From assembly GCF_007992215.1 (NCBI RefSeq), contig NZ_BJZV01000012.1, positions 1-64,000 of the forward strand: a stretch of 64,000 bases of DNA, in the 5' to 3' direction. The notes below the pieces were generated by a model, which was not told where the DNA came from, made no database searches, and worked only from the letters and a program-made list of their open reading frames with translations. Position 1 is the first letter of the stretch. Each line of letters opens with the position of its first letter. The position numbers were made by a program, and so were the translations under genes. The stretch is from Methylobacterium gnaphalii (lineage in GTDB: Bacteria > Pseudomonadota > Alphaproteobacteria > Rhizobiales > Beijerinckiaceae). This document shows positions 28,121-37,090 of the stretch, one piece after another.

Positions 28121-28292
28121 TCGACAGGCGATCGCGGGCAGTATCCCAAACAGTCTGTGACTTGCCGGTTGGCGCGGCTGACGCACGGGAGCATCGACCG
28201 GAGGGCCCTCGTCACAATCGCCCTTGGCCTCGGCGGCTCGTTCTGCAGGCTGCGCCAACCAAAACCGCCAGCCGATGAGGCACAGGTCGAAC

Positions 28293-28627
28293 ATGATTGA
28301 TCGTCCCAGCTTTGGGCCGGTCGTCAGGTTGTCAAAGCCGATCGGCTTCGTCGTGACAGGCTTCACGATTGCGGTCGGCCTAGGAGTCGGCGCCTTTGTC
28401 AGCCTCAACGATTATGGGATGCCGGTCTTCCACCTGTTTCTGCCCATCGCCGGGATGCTTCTGGCTGAAGTGATTGTCGTGGCGAGCGCACGCGATATGG
28501 CGGCGATCCAGTTCAAGCTCGCCCCCTGCTGAAGGCGGCCACTCGCGTTGACGACATGCTCACCGAGTCCGAGGAATGCACGCTCGACGCACTCGGTCGG
28601 GCGAAGATCATGAGCGCCACTACCTGA
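28293..28627 (+). pseudogene. frameshifted small membrane protein, low-affinity iron permease-like
   Basis: The first frame (28293-28532) gives two membrane helices followed by DMAAIQFKL and then a premature TGA. Shifting frame at about 28518-28526 continues as LLKAATRVDDMLTESEECTLDALGRAKIMSATT and stops at 28627, ten bases before the next gene. The joined sequence AIQFKL-x-x-LLKAATRVDDML matches the C-terminal pattern of the low-affinity iron permease family (AIQLKLDELIRATRGA...). Restoring one base (GAC GCC for GCCCC) would rejoin the frames, so a single-base loss or a sequencing error explains it. If the first stop is real the product is a 79-residue two-helix protein. Confidence 0.5.
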
Positions 28628-28636
28628 GGCTTCTCC

Positions 28637-28900
28637 ATGAGCACTTCGACGTGGCTGCCGCTACTGGCCTTCCTGGCTCCGATCCCGCCGATGCGGCCCG
28701 AGCCCGAACGGACGCCTCCAGGCTGGCTTCCGGGCTTTCTGATGGCCGCGCTAACCTTCATCCTGGTGGCACCGATGATCGCGATATGGAGCTTTCACCG
28801 ACCTGAGGACGCGCTAAGGGCCGAATGCGCGGCGGCCGGCGGGAAGCTCGTATACCGCTCGGTTTCGGGCGATAGGCCACCGAAATGCAGCAAGCCGTAA
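28637..28900 (+). CDS. small membrane protein, hypothetical
   Basis: An 87-residue protein with one or two hydrophobic segments (WLPLLAFLAPIPP and FLMAALTFILVAPMIAIWSF) and a hydrophilic tail with two cysteines, ECAAAGGKLVYRSVSGDRPPKCSKP. TGAGG lies 7 bases before the ATG. I do not recognise the family. It follows the broken gene by 9 bases. Confidence 0.45.
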   Translation: MSTSTWLPLLAFLAPIPPMRPEPERTPPGWLPGFLMAALTFILVAPMIAIWSFHRPEDALRAECAAAGGKLVYRSVSGDRPPKCSKP

Positions 28901-29132
28901 GTTTCGCGCTCATCATCGAAACGAGCAGTCAGAAGACCTGCGCTCGAGCGCAGATGGCAACTCCCTGCCACAGCAACTCATGCTGCAGCCGACCTTTATT
29001 CGTGGGCGGCACCTACGTTTGATTGCGGCTTGCCGATAGATACACGCTATCCAAGTGCCAGCCAGCTATGCGGCAGCGCTCCCGAATGAGCACCGCCCCC
29101 GAGGTAACCTACTCAAATTATTGAGGAAATAC

Positions 29133-29207
29133 TGGTGCTGCGAGAGAGGATTGAACTCTCGACCTCTTCATTACCAATGAAGTGCTCTACCACTGAGCTA
29201 CCGCAGC
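29133..29207 (-). tRNA. tRNA-Thr (anticodon GGT)
   Basis: A 75-nt cloverleaf on the minus strand: acceptor GCTGCGG with TCGCAGC (terminal G-T), D arm GCTC/GAGC, anticodon stem CTTCA/TGAAG with loop TTGGTAA giving anticodon GGT, T arm GAGAG/CTCTC with TTCAATC loop, discriminator A and encoded CCA. It reads ACC/ACT codons. Confidence 0.97.
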
Positions 29208-29308
29208 ATGCGGGGACGAGCGAAGCGGCTCCGTCCGGCAGGTGGCGGCTCTAACGGATCGGATCGGGCTTGGCAACGGCCTAGGCGACACGTTTCGCAT
29301 CGATTCCG

Positions 29309-29337
29309 TTGACGCGATCCTAAGCCCTGTCTATAGA
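29309..29337 (+). promoter_or_regulatory. sigma-70-like promoter of rpsT
   Basis: TTGACG (29309-29314) and TATAGA (29332-29337) are separated by exactly 17 bases. This is the best -35/-10 match found upstream of a highly expressed gene in the window. Transcription would start near 29344, giving an rpsT leader of about 125 bases. Confidence 0.6.
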
Positions 29338-29468
29338 GCAGCCTCTGCCTCCGGACGCGCTTCGCGGACCGGCTGCGTCGCTTTTGCCTGATCACACCTG
29401 ACGCGTCGACCGAATGCGTGCCTGTCACAAGGCCGCGGCGGGAGCGCCCATAGAGACGAGGATGCCCC

Positions 29469-29735
29469 ATGGCCAACACCGTGTCGGCCAAGAAAATGAC
29501 CCGCAAGATCGCCAAGCGCACGGCGATCAACCGCTCGCGCCGCTCGCGGATGCGTACCTTCGTCCGCAAGGTCGAGGAGGCCATCGCCTCCGGTGATCAG
29601 ACCCAGGCCGCCGCTGCGCTCCGCGCTGCCGAGCCCGAGCTGATGAAGGCCGCTCAGAACGGCATCGTTCATAAGAACAACGCTTCGCGGAAGGTCTCGC
29701 GCCTCGCCGCCCGCGTGAAGGCGCTCGCCGCCTAA
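29469..29735 (+). CDS. rpsT: 30S ribosomal protein S20
   Basis: An 88-residue basic, helical protein, [23 protein letters not shown]..., binding 16S rRNA in the small subunit. Conserved ribosomal S20 features are the Lys/Arg-rich N-terminal helix and the [23 protein letters not shown]-terminal region. A purine-rich GACGAGGAT precedes the ATG. It lies directly upstream of dnaA, an arrangement common in alphaproteobacteria, and ends in a good terminator. Confidence 0.98.
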   Translation: MANTVSAKKMTRKIAKRTAINRSRRSRMRTFVRKVEEAIASGDQTQAAAALRAAEPELMKAAQNGIVHKNNASRKVSRLAARVKALAA

Positions 29736-29760
29736 GACGCCGTACCCGGCATCGCTGACG

Positions 29761-29791
29761 AAAAGAGCCCGGCCCTCGCGCTGGGCTTTTT
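29761..29791 (+). terminator. rpsT rho-independent terminator
   Basis: AGCCCGGC and the facing GCTGGGCT form a GC-rich stem around a short loop, followed by TTTTT and preceded by a matching A run. Confidence 0.75.
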
Positions 29792-29794
29792 CGT

Positions 29795-30567
29795 GCGCGA
29801 TGTCGCTCCTCAGCTCAGCTGAGGCGGCTACGGCGAGACACCGCGCCTGCCTCCCTGTCTTGCGACAAGCGGACTGCGCGGCTCTCTCCGCCGGCGACGA
29901 GAAGACCTAACGCTCTTCCCTGCCGACTGGCCGAATGGCCGAGTGGCGACGACGCTGTCGCGGCTGAGGGCCAGCGTCTGGCGGCCTGCGATCGAGGCGC
30001 CACGCGCAGAATACAACGTGTGCAGCAGGCAACCGGGAGCGGATCTGCTGACCGCTTGGCCCTCTGCAGGCGGTCGACTGGAATTTTCCCGGTCTTCCAC
30101 GGCCTTGCCAGAGTTGTTCACAGCTTCGTGGAAGTTGTCCCAATCCGCCCCTTGAACCCTGGCAGCAAGGACCGGTTCAGACCGCGTTAACGCTAAACTG
30201 AATCGTTCTAGTTGCGTTTAGCCCGCCTCCACCTGTAGCTTAACAAAACCTTGCCGAGGCGGATCAAGTTCGAAGTGTCAACGGCTTGCGCTCGAGTCGT
30301 CCCCAAGATCCTCACTGTGGGATAGACCGGTCAAGGCGTGTCAGACGCGGTTGCAGGTGCGCAGAAACTATCCCCGCACTTCCCGGTGTTAGGAGAACGA
30401 TAGAGGATTGTTGATAGACCGGTTCTGCCGGTCGTTGGGCCCGTTCTTGGGCTTGACAGGGCAAGTCGATACAGGGGCCTCGCGACTCGCGGAGGTCTCG
30501 TTCAAGTAGCGTGAGCGTACGCATCCCCGGCGGGCCACCCCACCCAGGATGCGAGGAGAGTCAGGTT
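29795..30567. other. dnaA leader region and possible replication origin area
   Basis: About 770 bases without a gene between rpsT and dnaA. It includes an AT-richer stretch (about 30180-30260) with the inverted repeat GCTAAAC (30191-30197) and GTTTAGC (30215-30221), a DnaA-box-like TTGTTCACA near 30114, and TATCCC/TCCCCA-like weak boxes near 30300-30375. These are suggestive of DnaA regulation or an origin, but no strict TTATCCACA cluster is seen. In many relatives the origin is elsewhere (near hemE/parAB), so this stays tentative. Confidence 0.35.
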
Positions 30568-32082
30568 ATGCAGCTCGACGGCAGCAGGACGGACGGCAGC
30601 GGCGACGGCAGCAACGGCAATGGCGCCGGCACTATCCAAGCAGCCTGGACCCGCGTGAAGCGGCGCCTGCGCGCCGAGCTCGGCGAGGACGTCTTCGCGA
30701 GTTGGTTCGCTCGACTCGAACTCGAGGACGTAACCGCCGGCGTCGCACGGCTCACCGTTCCCACGCGTTTCCTCAAGAGCTGGATCGAGTCGCACTATCT
30801 CGACCGGGTGCTGAACACGTTCAAAGCCGAGCTCGACGACGTCGTACGCCTCGATGTCGGCGTGCGCGGACCGTCCTCATCGCCGCGTCCCGTGGCCGGG
30901 CTCGCCAAACCGGCCGCCCCCGCCGGCCCGCTGGCACGCTATCAGTCTGCCGGGGCACCCGCCCCCGTCCAAAGCACCAACGCCAGCACATCTTCTGATG
31001 CTGCGGCAGCGTCCCGAGCCGCCGATGGAGCGGCAGGCGATCTGAGCAGCGCGCCGCTCGATCCCCGCCTCACCTTCGCGAGCTTCGTGGTCGGACGCTC
31101 GAACGCCCTAGCCCATGCCGCCGGCGAACGCGTCTCGCGGCATGATGGTGAGGGCGCGCTCTACAACCCGCTCTACGTCCATGCCGGCGTCGGCCTCGGC
31201 AAGACCCACCTGCTGCACGGCGTCGGCCACGCTGCCCGCGAGGCAGGCCGCCGGGTGATCTATCTCACTGCCGACCGCTTCATGTACGGCTTCGTCAACG
31301 CGCTGAAGACCCAGAACGCCCTCGCCTTCAAGGAGCGCCTGCGCGCCATCGACCTGCTCATCCTCGACGACGTGCAGTTCATCCAGGGCAAGTCGATCCA
31401 GGCCGAGTTCGGCCACACGCTGAACGCCCTGATCGATGCCGGCAAGCAGGTGGTGGTCGCCTCCGACCGTCCGCCGACCGAGCTCGAAGCCCTCGACGAG
31501 CGCGTTCGCTCGCGCCTCGCCGGTGGCCTCGTCGTCGAGATCGGCACCCTGGACGAAGGCCTTCGCGCCTCGATCCTGCAGGCGCGCCTCGCCGCCGTGC
31601 GGGTGACGCATCCCGGCTTCGATGTCGCCCCGGCCGTCGCCGCCTATGTTGCCAAGGCGATCACCGCCAACGGCCGCGACTTGGAAGGCGCCGTCAATCG
31701 CCTTCTGGCCCATTCCACGCTTACCGGCGCCCCGGTGACAGTGGAGACGGCCGAGGCCGCGATCCGCGACCTCGTGAAGAACCGCGAGCCGAAGCGGATC
31801 AAGATCGAGGACATCCAGAAGCTGGTGGCCTCCCGCTACAACGTCTCTCGCTCGGACATTCTCTCCGAGCGCCGCACCGCCGCCGTGGTGAAGCCGCGCC
31901 AGATCGCGATGTACCTCTCAAAGGTGCTGACGCTGCGCTCGCTGCCCGAGATCGGCCGGCGCTTCGGCGGCCGCGACCACACCACCGTGCTCCATGCGGT
32001 TCGCAAGATCGAGAAGCTGATCGGCGACGATCCGGTGCTCGGCGACGAGGTCGAGCTCCTGAAGCGGATGCTGCAGGACTAG
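30568..32082 (+). CDS. dnaA: chromosomal replication initiator protein DnaA
   Basis: Initiator ATPase of 504 residues. Domain I (about 20-110) includes [27 protein letters not shown]; a Pro/Ala/Ser-rich linker spans about 110-170; domain III has Walker [12 protein letters not shown] (Lys 212), Walker [10 protein letters not shown] (Asp 267-268) and the arginine-rich box; domain IV has the DNA-binding signature [12 protein letters not shown] (from about residue 467). The ATG at 30568 is chosen for GAGGAGAG about 9 bases upstream; an in-frame start at 30511 adds residues unlike DnaA. It is followed by a strong hairpin and then dnaN. Confidence 0.98.
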   Translation: MQLDGSRTDGSGDGSNGNGAGTIQAAWTRVKRRLRAELGEDVFASWFARLELEDVTAGVARLTVPTRFLKSWIESHYLDRVLNTFKAELDDVVRLDVGVRGPSSSPRPVAGLAKPAAPAGPLARYQSAGAPAPVQSTNASTSSDAAAASRAADGAAGDLSSAPLDPRLTFASFVVGRSNALAHAAGERVSRHDGEGALYNPLYVHAGVGLGKTHLLHGVGHAAREAGRRVIYLTADRFMYGFVNALKTQNALAFKERLRAIDLLILDDVQFIQGKSIQAEFGHTLNALIDAGKQVVVASDRPPTELEALDERVRSRLAGGLVVEIGTLDEGLRASILQARLAAVRVTHPGFDVAPAVAAYVAKAITANGRDLEGAVNRLLAHSTLTGAPVTVETAEAAIRDLVKNREPKRIKIEDIQKLVASRYNVSRSDILSERRTAAVVKPRQIAMYLSKVLTLRSLPEIGRRFGGRDHTTVLHAVRKIEKLIGDDPVLGDEVELLKRMLQD

Positions 32083-32114
32083 CCTCGGCTGAGCGCTTCA
32101 CGGCCCGAGAACGT

Positions 32115-32147
32115 CATCAGGCGCAGCACATTACGCTGCGCCTGATG
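32115..32147. promoter_or_regulatory. perfect 13-bp hairpin between dnaA and dnaN
   Basis: CATCAGGCGCAGC (32115-32127) and its exact complement (32135-32147) flank the loop ACATTAC. It starts 32 bases after the dnaA stop and lacks a T run, so it may act as a weak terminator, an RNA-stability element or a protein site controlling dnaN expression relative to dnaA. Confidence 0.75.
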
Positions 32148-32281
32148 CGCATCCGCGCCAATACGCGCGGGAAGGCGCCCTTGTCTCTCTTGCCTTGAGC
32201 GTGCGCCTTCGCCAAGCTCGCAGCCCCGATCCGCATATGCGGTGGCGGCTCGCGTTCTTCCGAAGTTCAGAGTTTGTTGCG

Positions 32282-33403
32282 ATGAGAGTGACTGTCGAGC
32301 GCGCGGCCCTCCTACGGTCGCTCGGCCACGTGCACCGCGTCGTCGAGCGGCGCAACACGATCCCGATCCTGTCGAACGTGCTCCTGCGCGGCTCGGCCGA
32401 GGGTCTCCAGCTCAAGGCCACCGACCTCGACATCGAGGTGACCGAGACGATTGCTGCCGACGTTGCCACGGCCGGCGCAACGACGGTGCCGGCTCACGTG
32501 ATCTACGACATCGTCCGCAAGCTGCCAGACGGCTCCCAGGTCTCGCTGGAGACTAGCGAGGAGACCGGCCAGATGACCATCCGCTCCGGCCGCTCGCGCT
32601 TTGCTCTCGGCGCGTTGCCGGAGGCCGATTTTCCGGATCTCGCCGCGGGCGAGCTACCGCATGCCTTCTCGATCGCCTCGCTCGACCTCAAGCGCCTGAT
32701 CGACAAGACGCAGTTCGCGATTTCGACGGAGGAAACGCGCTACTACCTCAACGGCATCTACCTGCACACGATCGAGGTCGACGGCGCCCTCAAGCTTCGC
32801 GCCGTGGCCACCGACGGCCACCGCCTCGCACGCGTCGAGATGGACGCCCCCGAGGGCAGCCGCGGCATGCCGGGCATCATCGTGCCGCGAAAGGCCGTCG
32901 CCGAGATTCAAAAGCTCGTCGACGATGGCGGCGACAGCGTCTCTATCGAGATTTCGCCAGCCAAGATCCGCCTGTCCTTCGGAAGCGGCGTGATGCTGAT
33001 CTCGAAGCTGATCGACGGCACCTTCCCTGACTATCAGCGTGTCATCCCGACAGGGAACGACAAGCGCCTGACGGTGGAGCGCGACGCTTTCGCCCGCGCC
33101 GTCGACCGCGTCTCGACGATCTCATCCGAACGTGGCCGCGCCGTGAAGCTCGCCATGTCGGACGGGCGCCTCGCTTTGTCCGTCAACAACCCGGATTCCG
33201 GGTCGGCAACCGAGGAGCTCGACGTCGATTACGACGCGGCCGGGCTCGATATCGGCTTCAACGCCCGCTACCTCCTCGACATCACCGGGCAGCTCGAGGG
33301 TGACACAGCTCAGTTCCGGCTCGCCGACCCGGGCTCGCCTACCGTGATCCAGGACCGCGAGGGCGCGCCGGCCCTCTATGTTCTGATGCCGATGCGCGTC
33401 TGA
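32282..33403 (+). CDS. dnaN: DNA polymerase III beta subunit (sliding clamp)
   Basis: A 373-residue clamp loader target that tethers polymerase III to DNA. All three clamp domains are present, with family text NTIPILSNVLLRGSAEGLQLKATDLDIEV, YYLNGIYLHT, VATDGHRLAR and the C-terminal PTVIQDREGAPALYVLMPMRV. The ATG at 32282 (MRVTVERAALL) matches the family N-terminus; the frame is open 29 codons upstream without similarity. It lies in dnaA-dnaN-recF order. Confidence 0.98.
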   Translation: MRVTVERAALLRSLGHVHRVVERRNTIPILSNVLLRGSAEGLQLKATDLDIEVTETIAADVATAGATTVPAHVIYDIVRKLPDGSQVSLETSEETGQMTIRSGRSRFALGALPEADFPDLAAGELPHAFSIASLDLKRLIDKTQFAISTEETRYYLNGIYLHTIEVDGALKLRAVATDGHRLARVEMDAPEGSRGMPGIIVPRKAVAEIQKLVDDGGDSVSIEISPAKIRLSFGSGVMLISKLIDGTFPDYQRVIPTGNDKRLTVERDAFARAVDRVSTISSERGRAVKLAMSDGRLALSVNNPDSGSATEELDVDYDAAGLDIGFNARYLLDITGQLEGDTAQFRLADPGSPTVIQDREGAPALYVLMPMRV

Positions 33404-33446
33404 GACGGGCTATTCAGGACACGCCTGGCATCCTACATCGCGTGGC

Positions 33447-34607
33447 ATGGATACGATGCCGGGCGGGGGCGCTCGCCCCACTCGCCTGATCGCCCGCGAT
33501 TTCCGCAATCACACCGAGCTCGACCTGCCGATCGGCCGCCGCTTCGTGGCGCTCGTCGGTGAGAACGGCGCGGGCAAGACCAATCTGCTCGAAGCGCTCT
33601 CGCTGTTCTCGCCCGGGCGCGGATTGCGCCGGGCGGACCTCTCCGGCATGGCGCGGATCGGCGGTCCCGGCGGTTTTGCCATTTCGCTGACACTCGGCGA
33701 GCGTGAGGATGGCCACCGCCTCGGCACAGGCTGCGAACCGCCGGGCTTCGACGGCCGCGCGAGCCGCCTCTGCCGCATCGACGGAGCCGGCGTCGGCTCA
33801 CCGGTCGCATTCGCCGAGTTCCTGCGCGTCGTCTGGCTGACGCCGGATCTCGACGGCCTGTTTCGTGGTCCAGCCGGAGACCGTCGCCGCTTCCTCGACC
33901 GTCTCGTCCTCGCGGTCGATGCGACCCATGGCGGCCGGGTCAGCGCGATGGAACGGGCGCTACGCTCGCGCAACAGGCTGCTGGAGGAGCGCCCCGATGA
34001 TGGTCGCTGGCTCGATGCAATCGAGCGCGAGGTGGCCGAGCTCGGCGTTGCCGTCGCGTTGGCTCGCCGCGAGACTGTCGAGCGGCTCGACCGGCTGATC
34101 GGCGAGAGCCGCGACGACAACCAGCCCTTTCCGTGGGCGGCCATACGGCTCGAAGGCGAACTCGACGATCTCGTTGCCGTCTGGCCGGCGCTTGAGGCAG
34201 AGGACCGCTACCGATCCGCTCTCCGCCAAGGCCGACATCGCGACCGAGCAGCCGGACGTTCGCTTATCGGGGCACAAAGCTCGGACCTCGTCGTACGCCA
34301 CGGTCCCAAGGACGTACCCGCCGCCACCGCCTCCACGGGCGAGCAGAAGGCGCTGCTGATCGGGCTGGTGCTTGCTCATGCGCGGCTGGTCCAGGCGATG
34401 AGCGGGCTCGCCCCGGTCATCCTGCTCGACGAAGTCGCCGCCCATCTCGATCCACGCCGCCGCGCCGGGCTTTACGACGCGCTCGACGCGCTCTCGGGCC
34501 AAGTCTGGATGACAGGGGCCGATCCGGCGCTGTTCGCCGAGTTGGGCGAGCGCGCCGACATTGTGAAGGTCGTTGATGGACGGATCGTATCGCCCGAAAC
34601 GGCCTGA
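33447..34607 (+). CDS. recF: DNA replication and repair protein RecF
   Basis: SMC-like ATPase of 386 residues that helps load RecA at gaps. Walker A is VGENGAGKTNLLEALS (Lys 44), the family LxxxDFRNH motif is near residue 15, the signature region is STGEQKALLIGLVLAHA and Walker B is VILLDEVAAHLDPRRR, all intact. It is 43 bases downstream of dnaN, in the standard order. Confidence 0.97.
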   Translation: MDTMPGGGARPTRLIARDFRNHTELDLPIGRRFVALVGENGAGKTNLLEALSLFSPGRGLRRADLSGMARIGGPGGFAISLTLGEREDGHRLGTGCEPPGFDGRASRLCRIDGAGVGSPVAFAEFLRVVWLTPDLDGLFRGPAGDRRRFLDRLVLAVDATHGGRVSAMERALRSRNRLLEERPDDGRWLDAIEREVAELGVAVALARRETVERLDRLIGESRDDNQPFPWAAIRLEGELDDLVAVWPALEAEDRYRSALRQGRHRDRAAGRSLIGAQSSDLVVRHGPKDVPAATASTGEQKALLIGLVLAHARLVQAMSGLAPVILLDEVAAHLDPRRRAGLYDALDALSGQVWMTGADPALFAELGERADIVKVVDGRIVSPETA

Positions 34608-35012
34608 GCGCGGTCAGGTCATCGCTGACCGCATATCCGTCTGCGAGAAGCTGTTGTCTACGAAGGTCATCCGCACGTTGTGAGCGAGGGCACAGGCATC
34701 GACGAAGAATCAGGGTGGCCGGACTGGCAAGCGATCACCGCAGCAATGGCCGAGGCGTCGACGAAAATCATAGCCCCCCGCTCATCTCGTCGAGCGATGC
34801 CTGATCAGCCTGCAAACACGTCCGAAGGGAGGCCACAATTCCATTGTAGATCGGCTTGAGACGCTGCTGCAGCGACGCCAGCTTGTCGGGGAGCCAGTTC
34901 TCCTCTTCGCCGCGTCGGTTCAGCGGCTTCGTTGCCCGCATGTAGACATCACGATGACGGCGTCTACACAGCCGATCTTCGAGCACATCCCAGCCCCCGC
35001 GAAAGACATCGG
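34608..35012. other. intergenic region between recF and recQ
   Basis: About 405 bases. A minus-strand frame (GTG at 34986 or ATG at 34941 to 34768) codes for a 57-72 residue helical peptide (GEEENWLPDKLASLQQRLKPIYNG), which has protein-like composition but a weak start and no recognised relatives. Nothing else stands out. Confidence 0.35.
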
Positions 35013-36872
35013 ATGACCCGCCTCGACGAGGCCCGCGCCGCCCTCCGCAAGACGTTCGGCTACGATGATTTCCGGCCAGGGCAGGACGAGGTCATCGGAG
35101 CGGTGCTCGACGGGTCCGACGTGTTCGCGGTGATGCCGACGGGCTCCGGCAAGTCGATGACCTATCAGTTGCCGGCCCTCGTCGATGACGGGCTCACCGT
35201 GGTGATCTCGCCGCTCATCGCGCTGATGCACGATCAGGTTCAGCAGATGGTCGGCTTCGGCGTCGAGGCGGCAACGCTGAACTCGACGGTTGCGGAGGCC
35301 GCGTCGCGTGAGACCTGGCGCAAGATCCGTTCGCGCGATCTGCGCCTGCTGTTCGTCTCGCCCGAGCGTCTGCTGATGGACGGCTGCATGGAGGCGCTGC
35401 GGAACGCCGGCGTACAGCGGCTTGCGGTGGACGAGGCCCACTGCGTCTCACAATGGGGCCACGATTTCCGGCCGGAATACCGAGAGATCGCCCGTGCCCG
35501 CGAGGCGCTCGGGAACGTGCAGACGCTGGCGCTGACGGCTACCGCCGATGCGGCGACCCGCACCGACATCGCCGAGCGCCTGTTTCCGGCCGGGCGCGGG
35601 GTCCGGACCTTCGTCCATTCTTTCGATCGGCCGAACATCCGTCTGACCTTCGCCGCCAAAGACAACCCGACCCGGCAGTTGGAGCGCTTCCTGCGCAACC
35701 GGCGGGCGGAGAGCGGCATCATCTACTGCTCGTCGCGCAAGCGCGTTGAACAGCTCGCCGACACCCTGAAGGCCGACGGCTTCAACGCCCTGCCCTATCA
35801 TGCCGGGCTCGACCAGGGCACGCGGATGCGCAACCAGGACACCTTCCTGCAGGAGGATGGTGTCGTGATGACTGCGACGGTCGCCTTCGGCATGGGCATC
35901 AACAAGCCGGACGTACGCTTTGTCTGCCATGCCGACATGCCGACCAATGTCGAGGGCTATTACCAGGAGATAGGCCGTGCGGGCCGCGACGGGCTGCCGG
36001 CCGACACGCTCACGCTCTACGGTCTCGACGACATGGCCCTGAGGCGCCGCCAGATCGACGAGAAGGAGGTGCCGGACGAGCGCCGTCGCGTCGAGCGCCG
36101 CAAGCTTGAGGCGATGATTTCGCTTTGCGAGGGCGCCGCCTGCCGGCGCCAGTCGCTGCTCTCGTATTTCGGCGAGGCGAGCGAGCCCTGTGGACGCTGC
36201 GACCTCTGCCGCGGTGGCGTCTCGCTGATCGATGGTACCGTGGAGGCGCAGAAGCTTCTGTCCGCCATCGTGCGCACCGGGCAGCGCTTCGGCGCAGCCT
36301 ATGTCTGTGATGTGGTGCATGGCAAAGAATCCGAGCAGGTCCGCCGCAACGGCCATAGCCAGCTCAAGACCTTCGGCGTCGGTGCGGATAAGCCCGTGAC
36401 CGCCTGGCGCGCCATCCTGCGCCAGCTCTTCGCTGCGGGTGCAGTGGCCGAGAATGCCGACGGCTTTGGCGGCCTCACCATGACCGAGAAGGGCGAGGCG
36501 ATCCTGTTCGGCCGCGAGACAGTGCAGGTCCGGCCCGATCCTGAGCCACGCAAGGCAGAGCCCCGTAGCCGCCGCGCGGCGGCGCGGGACGACGAAGCGT
36601 TGCAGCTCGGCGAGGCGGACGAGGCCCTGTTCCAACATCTGCGCGGCCTTCGCGCCTCGATCGCCCGCGCCGAGAACGTGGCCGCCTTTATCGTCTTTCC
36701 GGACCGCACGCTGATCGAGATGGCACGGGCGAAGCCGGTCGACCTTTGGGCCCTGCGCAGCGTACACGGCGTCGGCGAGCGCAAGCGTGAAGCCTACGGG
36801 CAGCGTTTCGTCGAAGCGATCGCAGAATTCTTAGCCGATGATGGGCGACGTGGTCGGGTTGCAGCAGATTGA
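35013..36872 (+). CDS. recQ: ATP-dependent DNA helicase RecQ
   Basis: A 619-residue 3'-5' helicase for recombination repair. Walker A MPTGSGKSMTYQ (Lys 47), DEAH box VDEAHCVSQWGHDFRPEY (Asp 140), TALTATA-like motif III (LALTATADAA), motif VI YYQEIGRAGRDGLP, the RecQ zinc-binding cysteines in CEGAACRRQSLLSYFGE and PCGRCDLC, then RQC and a C-terminal HRDC domain (LRGLRASIARAENVAAF). The ATG at 35013 starts MTRLDEARAALRKTFGY, the normal RecQ beginning. Confidence 0.97.
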   Translation: MTRLDEARAALRKTFGYDDFRPGQDEVIGAVLDGSDVFAVMPTGSGKSMTYQLPALVDDGLTVVISPLIALMHDQVQQMVGFGVEAATLNSTVAEAASRETWRKIRSRDLRLLFVSPERLLMDGCMEALRNAGVQRLAVDEAHCVSQWGHDFRPEYREIARAREALGNVQTLALTATADAATRTDIAERLFPAGRGVRTFVHSFDRPNIRLTFAAKDNPTRQLERFLRNRRAESGIIYCSSRKRVEQLADTLKADGFNALPYHAGLDQGTRMRNQDTFLQEDGVVMTATVAFGMGINKPDVRFVCHADMPTNVEGYYQEIGRAGRDGLPADTLTLYGLDDMALRRRQIDEKEVPDERRRVERRKLEAMISLCEGAACRRQSLLSYFGEASEPCGRCDLCRGGVSLIDGTVEAQKLLSAIVRTGQRFGAAYVCDVVHGKESEQVRRNGHSQLKTFGVGADKPVTAWRAILRQLFAAGAVAENADGFGGLTMTEKGEAILFGRETVQVRPDPEPRKAEPRSRRAAARDDEALQLGEADEALFQHLRGLRASIARAENVAAFIVFPDRTLIEMARAKPVDLWALRSVHGVGERKREAYGQRFVEAIAEFLADDGRRGRVAAD

Positions 36873-37090
36873 GTGAAACGACCAGAACGGTCGAAACGCG
36901 AGCGACGTGATCGACGTAGGGAGTGGGAGCAGAGTTTGCGCGAGAATCGTTTCGACCTTTTCGCAGCCTAGTCTCGCTCGCGCCCTGCACGAGCGTGCTC
37001 AAAACTGCCAGATAGCTGAGCCGTTCATAGATCCGCTCGCCCCCCGGACCGCTCCAACCGAGTACCTGCGCCATTTCGACAATCCGCGAT

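Noticed and set aside
34768-34986. Minus-strand 72-codon frame between recF and recQ
   Set aside because: Protein-like composition but poor start context and no recognisable family; not called as a gene.
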